A DNA stretch of 6,092 bases from an uncultured delta proteobacterium (GTDB lineage Bacteria > Myxococcota_A > Bradymonadia > REDH01). Positions 1-6,092 of the stretch are shown piece by piece. Within the stretch, counting starts at the first letter, position 1; each line of letters starts with the position of its first letter. A program made the position numbers and the translations under genes. The stretch is taken from assembly GCA_903912275.1 (NCBI GenBank), contig CAIWGR010000292.1, positions 1 through 6,092 of the forward strand. The letters run 5' to 3'. A model generated the notes under the pieces. That model saw nothing but the letters and a program-made list of their open reading frames with translations. It did no database searches and was not told where the DNA came from.

Positions 1-2
1 CC

Positions 3-674
3 GAGCACACCCGTCAGCTCAAGTCGCTGATTCAGGATGCGCTCGGACCCAGCAACAACATCGCCTACGACTTCCTCGCCACCTTCGTCGGCCACGATGA
101 ACTCAACGGCAACTTCTTCACCCGCGGCAACGGCTTCCAACGCACCGCGCTTCGGCGTGCCTACGAGTCGGGCCGCTGGATGCAGATGGGCTTCTCCTCA
201 TCGCTCGCCCCCTCCCCTCGGCTCCTCATCACCGAAGGCTCCAAGACGCGCACCCTCGACGCCCGGCTCGGCACCATCGACGGCGGCTGCTACTCGGCAG
301 CCTGCACCTCCCTGCACGACCTGGCCGAGGCGATGCGCCGGCTCATGCTGCAGGAGCAGCTCCCGGCCTCGCAGTCCTTCCGGCTCAAGCCAGCGAGTCT
401 GACTCTCATTCGTAACGTGCTTCGAAGCGCACGGCCCAGAGGCCAAGAGGTGGTCGATGCCATCGACGCCAGCGCCTTCGGTCCGGGCACCCAGTTTTAC
501 CACAAGGCGGGCTATGCGGGTGACTGGTTCAGCGACAACATCTTCGTGAAGGACCCGTCGAGCCGGACGGTCTGGGTGATTGCGATGGCAAACTACCCTG
601 GCCGCGGTTCGCTGTCGCGTGGCGCCCATGTGCTGAGCAGCCTCATCGGCGAGGGCGCCCTCGACCCGCGATAA
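3..674 (+). CDS. Serine hydrolase, class A beta-lactamase-like fold (partial, 5' end missing)
   Basis: The reading frame is open from the window edge to a TAA at 672-674, giving the last 223 residues; the true start lies upstream. In the visible part SNNIAYDFL (residues 17-25) matches the SxN motif of penicillin-recognising serine enzymes and the helix after it. TSLHDLAEAMRRLM (102-115) resembles the helix after the omega loop in class A beta-lactamases. HKAGYAGDWFSDN (167-179), followed by a hydrophobic strand (TVWVIAMANYPG), matches the K-[TS]-G box and last strands. The catalytic SxxK motif would be in the missing part. SxN-to-end is longer than in typical class A enzymes, implying an insertion around residues 30-95, and I cannot identify a clear Glu166 equivalent. 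It could be a beta-lactamase, a D-Ala-D-Ala carboxypeptidase-like enzyme or another serine hydrolase; substrate is unknown. It probably acts outside the cytoplasm, but the signal peptide region is not in view. The fold call is fairly sure, the activity is not. Confidence 0.72.
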   Translation, partial: EHTRQLKSLIQDALGPSNNIAYDFLATFVGHDELNGNFFTRGNGFQRTALRRAYESGRWMQMGFSSSLAPSPRLLITEGSKTRTLDARLGTIDGGCYSAACTSLHDLAEAMRRLMLQEQLPASQSFRLKPASLTLIRNVLRSARPRGQEVVDAIDASAFGPGTQFYHKAGYAGDWFSDNIFVKDPSSRTVWVIAMANYPGRGSLSRGAHVLSSLIGEGALDPR

Positions 675-690
675 GGTCGCTTCGTTTCTT
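662..690 (+). terminator. Possible weak terminator after the serine hydrolase gene
   Basis: CGACC (662-666) can pair with GGTCG (675-679) across an 8-base loop that contains the stop codon, followed by a T-rich run TTCGTTTCTT (681-690). The stem is only 5 bp and the T tract is interrupted, so this is a tentative call. A 12-base palindrome GAGGGCGCCCTC (651-662) lies just upstream inside the coding region and may contribute to structure. Confidence 0.22.
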
Positions 691-703
691 GCATGATGCT
701 CAC

Positions 704-720
704 ATGTTCAGTAGGAACAT
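704..720. promoter_or_regulatory. Putative LexA operator (SOS box) upstream of lexA
   Basis: The sequence ATGTTC-AGTAG-GAACAT is a perfect inverted repeat with 6-base arms and a 5-base spacer. It sits 38 bases upstream of the lexA ATG, the usual position for lexA autoregulation. GTTC/GAAC half sites occur in LexA boxes of several phyla, and the left half GTTCAG with the bases before it partly resembles the asymmetric box reported for Myxococcus xanthus LexA (recalled consensus CTRHAMRYBYGTTCAGS, about 13 of 17 positions agree from 696 to 712). That LexA binds here is inferred from symmetry and position. No convincing -35/-10 pair is obvious around it. Confidence 0.6.
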
Positions 721-746
721 CCGTCCAGTCCTTTTCCGACTGCAAC

Positions 747-752
747 GAGGAG
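747..752 (+). promoter_or_regulatory. Ribosome binding site that fixes the lexA start
   Basis: GAGGAG lies 6 bases before the ATG at 759. It supports that start over the in-frame ATG at 693, which would add 22 residues of non-LexA sequence and put the palindromic operator inside the coding region. Confidence 0.75.
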
Positions 753-758
753 CCAATC

Positions 759-1448
759 ATGAAGGGCCTGACCGATCGCCAGCTCGCCGTCCTCCAGTTC
801 ATCCAGAGCCACCAGGCCAGCCAGGGCTACCCGCCGACGATTCGTGAAATCGGCGAGCAGCTCGGCATCAAATCGACGAACGGCGTCAACGACCACCTCA
901 AGGCGCTCGAGCGCAAGGGGATGCTCTCCCGCGTGGGGTCGAAGTCGCGCGCAATGGAGGTCCTCTCCGACGCACCGGCCCGTGAGGCGGCTTCCGCGGC
1001 CTTCGAGACCGCCGTCATCTCCAGCCCCATTTTTGAGCGCGAGGATGATTCGCTCTCTGTCCCCCTGCTGGGTCGCATCGCGGCCGGCACCCCCATCGAG
1101 TCCATCGAGCTCGAGGCCGACCGCATCCGCATCGACCGGAGCACGCTCGGCCGCTACGCCCGCGGCAAGGTCTTCGCGCTCCGGGTCAAGGGCGACTCGA
1201 TGATTGGCGACGGCATCCTCGACGGCGACACCGTCTTTGTGGCCCACGGCACCGAGGCCCGCGACGGCGAGATTGCCGCGGTCATGGTCGACGGCGCAGC
1301 CACGGTGAAGCGCATCTACCGCGACGGCCGCAACCTCCGGCTCGAGCCCTCCAACCCCACCATGACAGCCATCATCGTCCGTCCCGAAGATGGCCGCGAC
1401 GCCTCGCTGCTGGGCAAAGTCGTCGCCATCCAGCGCACCCTTCACTAG
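759..1448 (+). CDS. lexA: LexA repressor (SOS response regulator, self-cleaving S24 family)
   Basis: The product is a 229-residue LexA of normal family length. It represses DNA-damage genes in the cytoplasm and cleaves itself when stimulated by RecA filaments. The N-terminal winged helix-turn-helix spans about residues 1-65: LTDRQLAVLQFI, GYPPTIREIGEQLG, then the recognition helix region STNGVNDHLKALERKG. A variable linker (66-98) leads to the S24 peptidase/dimerisation domain. The cleavage pair is A109-G110 within GRIAAGTP, the nucleophile is S147 in GDSM, and the general base is K184 in ATVKRIY, so the catalytic dyad is complete. The start is set by a good ribosome site. The gene has its own upstream gap with a palindromic putative operator, suggesting autoregulation. 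It stands alone between an unrelated hydrolase gene and the nuo operon. The recognition helix resembles that of Myxococcota-type LexA proteins (from memory). Confidence 0.97.
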   Translation: MKGLTDRQLAVLQFIQSHQASQGYPPTIREIGEQLGIKSTNGVNDHLKALERKGMLSRVGSKSRAMEVLSDAPAREAASAAFETAVISSPIFEREDDSLSVPLLGRIAAGTPIESIELEADRIRIDRSTLGRYARGKVFALRVKGDSMIGDGILDGDTVFVAHGTEARDGEIAAVMVDGAATVKRIYRDGRNLRLEPSNPTMTAIIVRPEDGRDASLLGKVVAIQRTLH

Positions 1449-1480
1449 GCTGCCGCATCGTAGCGGTGCGGTGCCCTTTG
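1447..1480 (+). terminator. Possible weak terminator after lexA
   Basis: CCGCA (1453-1457) pairs with TGCGG (1467-1471) around a 9-base loop. Two G-U pairs and, after one C-C mismatch, an AGG/CCT segment can extend the stem to about 1447-1477, ending in CCCTTTG. The T run is very short, so this is at best a weak intrinsic terminator separating lexA from the nuo operon. Confidence 0.3.
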
Positions 1481-1481
1481 A

Positions 1482-1510
1482 TTGACACTGCGCCCCCCCG
1501 ATGTTAGCCG
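1482..1510 (+). promoter_or_regulatory. Candidate promoter of the nuo operon (strong -35, poor -10)
   Basis: TTGACA at 1482-1487 is a perfect match to the housekeeping sigma -35 box. A 17-base spacer would place the -10 at TAGCCG (1505-1510), which keeps only the first two consensus bases; TGTTAG (1502-1507) is an alternative, with a short 14-base spacer. If used, the transcript would have a leader of roughly 60-70 bases before nuoA. The rest of the 1449-1582 gap holds a run of seven C (1493-1499) and nothing else I can name. Confidence 0.38.
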
Positions 1511-1571
1511 CCCGCACACGCTTCCGCCCTGCTCCTGTGAGCCGGCGCGGGATGCTTCCTGACCGATCTCC

Positions 1572-1576
1572 AAAGG
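1572..1576 (+). promoter_or_regulatory. Ribosome binding site supporting the GTG start of nuoA
   Basis: AAAGG lies 6 bases before the GTG at 1583. An in-frame TGA at 1538-1540 and no in-frame ATG or GTG between it and 1583 leave this GTG as the only reasonable start. Confidence 0.6.
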
Positions 1577-1582
1577 CCTCCC

Positions 1583-1936
1583 GTGGTTGACTACGGCGCG
1601 CTCTTCGTCCTCTTTCTCTTCGGCATCGCGCTGGCAGGCACCATCGTTGCGATGGCGACCCTGTTCGGCAAGAAGCTGCCGAACCGCTACAAGAAGCAGG
1701 TCTACGAGGCCGGTAGCGAGCCGCTCGGCGATGCCCGTATCCGCATCGATGTGAAGTTCTACATGGTCGCCATCAGCTTCGTGATGTTCGACCTGGAGAC
1801 CGTCTTCCTGATGCCCTGGGCGATAGTCGCCAAGGAGTTCGGAGGCGCCGGCCTTGCGGCCGCGATGTTCTTTGTGGGCGTGCTGGTCGTGGGCCTCATC
1901 TACGAGTGGCGCAAGGGAGGACTCGAATGGGAGTAG
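1583..1936 (+). CDS. nuoA: NADH-quinone oxidoreductase subunit A (NuoA)
   Basis: The product is a 117-residue membrane subunit of respiratory complex I, equivalent to mitochondrial ND3. It sits at the junction of the membrane and peripheral arms near the quinone channel. It has three predicted membrane helices at about residues 5-28, 59-83 and 88-108. The family core is clear: YEAGSEPLGDARIRID (41-56), then KFYMVAISFVMFDLETVFLMPWA, with the conserved acidic pair D70 and E72 in FDLE. The loop that is often YECG in this family reads YEAG here, so the ND3-type cysteine is absent. The start is GTG. The 3' end overlaps nuoB by 10 bases, and the nuoB ribosome site lies inside this gene. It is the first gene of the operon, after a 134-base gap that may carry the promoter. 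Confidence 0.96.
   Translation: MVDYGALFVLFLFGIALAGTIVAMATLFGKKLPNRYKKQVYEAGSEPLGDARIRIDVKFYMVAISFVMFDLETVFLMPWAIVAKEFGGAGLAAAMFFVGVLVVGLIYEWRKGGLEWE
1915..1921 (+). promoter_or_regulatory. Ribosome binding site of nuoB inside nuoA
   Basis: GGGAGGA, near-perfect Shine-Dalgarno, lies 5 bases before the ATG at 1927. It selects this start over an in-frame upstream GTG at 1906 that would add seven residues. Confidence 0.8.
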
Positions 1937-2445
1937 ATATCGGCGTTCCCGGCGTAGTCGCGTCGCGCCTCGAGACAGCAGTGAACTGGGCGCGGAAGTT
2001 CTCGCTCTTCCAGTACCCCTTCGTCACCGCCTGCTGCGGCATGGAGTATATGGCGGTCGCCTGCGCCCGCTACGACGTCTCGCGCTTCGGCGCCGAGATT
2101 CCCCGCTTCTCGCCCCGCCAGGCCGACCTGCTCTGGGTGGTCGGCACGGTCAACCACAAGCTGGCGCCCCATCTGGCCCGCATCCACGCCCAGATTTCGG
2201 ACCCCAAGTGGGTCATCTCCTTCGGCGTCTGCGCCTCCACGGGCGGCTTTTACGACAACTACGCGACCGTGCAGGGCATCGACAAAATCATCCCTGTCGA
2301 CGTCTACATCCCCGGCTGTCCGCCCCGCCCCGAGCAGGTGCTCGACGCCCTCATGATGCTGCAAGACAAGATCCAGCGCGAAAAGTGGGACGGCCCCCGC
2401 GCAGCCTCCGATGTTGCCCCCGCCATCGCCGCGGTGCCGGCATGA
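1927..2445 (+). CDS. nuoB: NADH-quinone oxidoreductase subunit B (NuoB), carries cluster N2
   Basis: The product has 172 residues and is the PSST/NuoB subunit, which holds the terminal 4Fe-4S cluster N2 and hands electrons to quinone at the interface with NuoD. All four N2 ligands are present: the tandem C36-C37 in VTACCGMEYM, C102 in FGVCASTGGFYDNY, and C131 in YIPGCPPRPEQ. The central part (residues 68-98) matches the family's Rossmann-like core. The first 10 residues and the last 15 or so (Ala/Pro-rich) are variable, as usual. It overlaps nuoA by 10 bases and shares ATGA with nuoC, indicating translational coupling. No key residue is missing. Confidence 0.97.
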   Translation: MGVDIGVPGVVASRLETAVNWARKFSLFQYPFVTACCGMEYMAVACARYDVSRFGAEIPRFSPRQADLLWVVGTVNHKLAPHLARIHAQISDPKWVISFGVCASTGGFYDNYATVQGIDKIIPVDVYIPGCPPRPEQVLDALMMLQDKIQREKWDGPRAASDVAPAIAAVPA

Positions 2446-2996
2446 GCCGCGCCGCCCTCGACAGCCTCGTTGCCGCCTTCCCCCAGCACATCCTCGAGAC
2501 CACCGACCGGCTCGGCGACGAGGTCGCCATCGTTGCGCCCGCCGGCCTGCTCGAGATTGCAACCTGGCTGCGCGACACGCCAGCCATGGCCTTCAACATG
2601 CTCTCCGATGTCACGGCCGTCGACTACCTCGCCCGCAACCCGCGGTTCGAGGTGGTCTACCAGCTCTACTCGGTCAGCAAGAAGCACCGCCTCCGCCTCC
2701 GCGTGCCGGTTGGCGCGGAGACACCCTCTGTACCCTCGGTGACCGGCGTCTGGCTCTCGGCCAACTGGGCGGAGCGTGAGGTCTGGGACATGTATGGCAT
2801 CCGCTTCGAAGGTCACCCCGACCTCCGCCGCGTACTCATGTATGAAGAGTTCGAGGGCCACCCCCTCCGCAAAGACTACCCGATGCAGCAGAGCCAGCCC
2901 CGCATGGACCTGCGCCGCAAGGAGCGCGACGCCGTCGAAGAGTACAAGACGCTCTATGTCGACAAGCTCGCGCAAGCCCGCAAGGCCGAGCCATGA
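2442..2996 (+). CDS. nuoC: NADH-quinone oxidoreductase subunit C (NuoC)
   Basis: The product has 184 residues and is the 30 kDa subunit of complex I, a cofactor-free structural subunit of the peripheral arm next to NuoD and NuoB. The N-terminal domain (about 25-95) shows the alpha/beta pattern with FNMLSDVTAVDYL and FEVVYQLYSV. The family signature follows at ANWAEREVWDMYGIRFEGHP (108-127), then DLRRVLMYEEFEGHPLRKDYP (127-147). The ATG overlaps the nuoB stop as ATGA and no separate ribosome site is visible, so it probably relies on coupled translation. It is a separate gene, not fused to nuoD as in some enterobacteria. The charged tail (155-184) is typical of the family's variable end. Confidence 0.96.
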   Translation: MSRAALDSLVAAFPQHILETTDRLGDEVAIVAPAGLLEIATWLRDTPAMAFNMLSDVTAVDYLARNPRFEVVYQLYSVSKKHRLRLRVPVGAETPSVPSVTGVWLSANWAEREVWDMYGIRFEGHPDLRRVLMYEEFEGHPLRKDYPMQQSQPRMDLRRKERDAVEEYKTLYVDKLAQARKAEP

Positions 2997-4210
2997 ACCG
3001 CGCAATTGCAGATGCCCTGGCCGCCGCCCCCGAGCGTGGCGTGCAGGAAGATGTGATGGTCCTCAACATGGGACCGAGCCACCCCGCCATGCACGGCACC
3101 GTCCGCATGGTGCTCACGCTCGACGGCGAGACCGTCATCAAGTGCGACCCGGAGATTGGCTACCTGCACCGCGGCTTTGAGAAGCAGTGCGAGAATGCCA
3201 CCTGGAGCCAGGTCTTCCCCTACACCGACCGCCTCAACTACTGCTCCCCGCTGCTGAACAACTTCGGCTACGCGCTGGCCGTAGAGAAGATGCTCGGCAT
3301 CAAGGCGACCGACCGGTGCAACTACATCCGGACGATTCTGGGCGAGATGGCCCGGCTCGCCGACCACTTTACCAGCCTGGGCGCCGGCGCCCTCGAGCTC
3401 GGCGCAATGAGCGCCTTCCTCTATGCCGTCGAGGCCCGTGACCATATCTGGGACCTGGTCGAGGAGGTCACCGGCGCTCGCCTGACCGTCTCCTTCGCCC
3501 GCATCGGCGGCCTCAAGGAAGACCTGCCGGCCAACTTCGCAGAGCGCTGGGAGGCCACCGAGCCCCGCCTCTGGGACGTCATCAAGAAGTTGGATCAACT
3601 TTCAACAAAGAACCGTATCTTCATGGATCGCATGATGAATACGGGCGTCATCGGAGCCGACGAAGCTGTCTCGCTCGGCTTCACCGGGCCGGTCCTCCGC
3701 TCCACCGGCGTGGCCTACGACATCCGCAAAGACAGCCCCTACTTCGCCTACGACCGGGTCGACTTCGAGGTCCCCGTCGGCACCAACGGCGACAACTTCG
3801 ACCGCTACCTCGTGCGGCTCGAAGAGATGAAGCAGTCCATCTCCATCATCCGCCAGTGCCTCAAGGGGCTGCCCGGCGGCCCGCTCAATGTGGACGACCC
3901 CCACATCATGCTGCCCCCCAAGGAGTTGGTCTACAACTCCATCGAAGGCATGATCAACCACTTCAAGCTCATCTTCGAGGGCATCCAGGTGCCGGCCGGA
4001 GAGGTCTACTCCTACACCGAGGCCGCCAACGGCGAGCTCGGCTTCTACATCGTCTCCAACGGCACCGGGAAGCCCTACAAGCTCCGCGTCCGGCCCCCCT
4101 GCTTCTACTTCATGGGCGGCATCGACCGCATGATCGAGGGCGGCATGCTCTCCGACATCATCCCCACCTTCGACACCATCAACATGATTGGTGGCGAAGT
4201 CGACCGCTAG
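2993..4210 (+). CDS. nuoD: NADH-quinone oxidoreductase subunit D (NuoD), quinone-site subunit
   Basis: The product has 405 residues and is the 49 kDa subunit, which forms the wall of the quinone-binding pocket against NuoB and is related to the large subunit of NiFe hydrogenases. Key features are intact. GPSHPAMHG (27-35) contains H34, and TDRLNY (78-83) contains Y83; these correspond to the quinone-contacting His38 and Tyr87 of Thermus Nqo4, with a constant offset of four. The signature GYLHRGFEK is at 56-64, and the C-terminus ends in GGEVDR as in the family. The NiFe ligand cysteines of hydrogenases are absent, as expected for NuoD. It starts on an ATGA overlap with nuoC, with AAGG 7 bases upstream. 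A stretch around 3590-3650 uses codons that are rarer in the neighbouring genes. Confidence 0.98.
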   Translation: MNRAIADALAAAPERGVQEDVMVLNMGPSHPAMHGTVRMVLTLDGETVIKCDPEIGYLHRGFEKQCENATWSQVFPYTDRLNYCSPLLNNFGYALAVEKMLGIKATDRCNYIRTILGEMARLADHFTSLGAGALELGAMSAFLYAVEARDHIWDLVEEVTGARLTVSFARIGGLKEDLPANFAERWEATEPRLWDVIKKLDQLSTKNRIFMDRMMNTGVIGADEAVSLGFTGPVLRSTGVAYDIRKDSPYFAYDRVDFEVPVGTNGDNFDRYLVRLEEMKQSISIIRQCLKGLPGGPLNVDDPHIMLPPKELVYNSIEGMINHFKLIFEGIQVPAGEVYSYTEAANGELGFYIVSNGTGKPYKLRVRPPCFYFMGGIDRMIEGGMLSDIIPTFDTINMIGGEVDR

Positions 4211-4220
4211 GCCTCCGACC

Positions 4221-5738
<1,518 letters not shown>

Positions 5739-5745
5739 CGCGACC

Positions 5746-5749
5746 GAGG
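5746..5749 (+). promoter_or_regulatory. Ribosome binding site of nuoH
   Basis: GAGG lies 5 bases before the ATG at 5755, in the 16-base gap after nuoG, and supports that start. Confidence 0.55.
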
Positions 5750-5754
5750 TCTCT

Positions 5755-6092
5755 ATGTTTTCGCCCATCGACTTCGCCATCCTGCTGCTGAAAATCGGCG
5801 TTATCACGCTCGGTTTCGCGCTGCCGATCGGTGGCCTCCTCACCCTTTACGGCGACCGGAAGCTCTCGGCGCTCATCCAGAACCGGGTGGGGCCAAACCG
5901 CGCCAAGGTCTTCGGCATCCAGAGCTCGCTGCTCTCGCTGCCCCAGTTCGTCGCAGACGGCATCAAGATGCTCTTCAAAGAAGATGCGATGCCGGACAAC
6001 GCCGACCGCTTCTGGCACTTCGTGGCGCCTGCGCTCGCGCTGCTGCCCGCCATGATGGACGAGGTCGTGCGGCTGCGCGCGACGGTGCGGGC
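5755..6092 (+). CDS. nuoH: NADH-quinone oxidoreductase subunit H (NuoH), partial, 3' end missing
   Basis: The first 112 codons of the ND1/NuoH membrane subunit are present; the frame is still open at the window end. NuoH anchors the peripheral arm and forms the entrance of the quinone channel. A first membrane helix covers about residues 7-32. It is followed by the conserved cytoplasmic loop: DRKLSALIQNRVGPNRA (34-50), FVADGIKMLFKED (65-77), then RFWHFVAPALALLPAMM (85-101), which starts the second helix. The canonical ERR/ERK is DRK here. The loop between GPNRA and ADGIK is several residues longer than in Thermus Nqo8, a form I associate with deltaproteobacterial-type NuoH. The last residues, DEVVRLRATVR (102-112), do not look like the expected hydrophobic helix ending in PFG. 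Full-length NuoH is usually 320-430 residues. Confidence 0.93.
   Translation, partial: MFSPIDFAILLLKIGVITLGFALPIGGLLTLYGDRKLSALIQNRVGPNRAKVFGIQSSLLSLPQFVADGIKMLFKEDAMPDNADRFWHFVAPALALLPAMMDEVVRLRATVR

Noticed and set aside
651..662. 12-base palindrome GAGGGCGCCCTC as an attachment or operator site
   Set aside because: It lies inside the coding end of the hydrolase gene and such GC palindromes arise easily from this codon usage; no second copy was noticed.
693..758. N-terminal extension of LexA from an ATG at 693
   Set aside because: The added 22 residues do not look like LexA, they would contain the operator palindrome, and a good ribosome site sits just before the ATG at 759.
1493..1499. 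Run of seven C as a phase-variation tract
   Set aside because: It is short, lies in an untranslated region of a housekeeping operon, and is expected in GC-rich DNA.
708..1517. Minus-strand open frame of 269 codons opposite lexA
   Set aside because: No recognisable domain, and biased composition explained by the complementary lexA codons.
1854..2441. Upstream in-frame extension of nuoC across nuoB
   Set aside because: The extension is Arg/Pro/Leu-rich shadow translation of nuoB; NuoC homology begins at the ATG at 2442.
4188..4220. Upstream in-frame start of nuoG inside nuoD
   Set aside because: It would add 11 residues in the shadow of the nuoD end; MPTLTING at 4221 is a typical NuoG N-terminus.

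Overview
The window is high-GC bacterial DNA, dense and coding on the + strand throughout. It holds three units: the 3' end of a penicillin-recognising-type serine hydrolase gene, a complete lexA gene with a likely autoregulatory SOS operator, and the first part of a respiratory complex I operon in the order nuoA-nuoB-nuoC-nuoD-nuoG-nuoH (nuoH cut by the window end). Third codon positions are strongly C/G. The LexA recognition helix region (STNGVNDHLKALERKG) and the NuoH loop style resemble Myxococcota and related 'deltaproteobacterial' lineages. That placement is an inference from remembered family sequences, not a search result.

Layout: 3-674 is the C-terminal 223 residues of a class A beta-lactamase-fold protein. 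675-758 is an 84-base gap carrying a perfect 6-base-arm palindrome (ATGTTC-N5-GAACAT, 704-720) and the ribosome site of lexA. lexA runs 759-1448. The 134-base gap 1449-1582 carries a weak hairpin just after lexA and a perfect TTGACA that may be the -35 box of the nuo promoter. From 1583 on the genes are packed: nuoA/nuoB overlap by 10 bases, nuoB/nuoC and nuoC/nuoD share ATGA stop-starts, nuoD/nuoG are 10 bases apart and nuoG/nuoH 16 apart. This is a single translationally coupled operon.

Together NuoB, NuoC, NuoD and NuoG make up most of the peripheral arm of a proton-pumping NADH:quinone oxidoreductase: electron wire, terminal cluster N2 and quinone-site wall. NuoA and NuoH begin the membrane arm. 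The usual nuoE and nuoF genes (FMN/NADH-binding module) are absent between nuoD and nuoG, although NuoG keeps all its cluster ligands, so the electron-input module must be encoded elsewhere or be of another kind. NuoG is also short (505 aa), with a reduced molybdopterin-fold domain. LexA controls the DNA-damage response and appears functionally unrelated to its neighbours.

I see no mobile element, RNA gene, CRISPR array or clearly undescribed system. The points most worth a second look are the missing nuoEF, the compact NuoG, the LexA palindrome, and the abrupt loss of family resemblance at the last 12 codons of the nuoH fragment.
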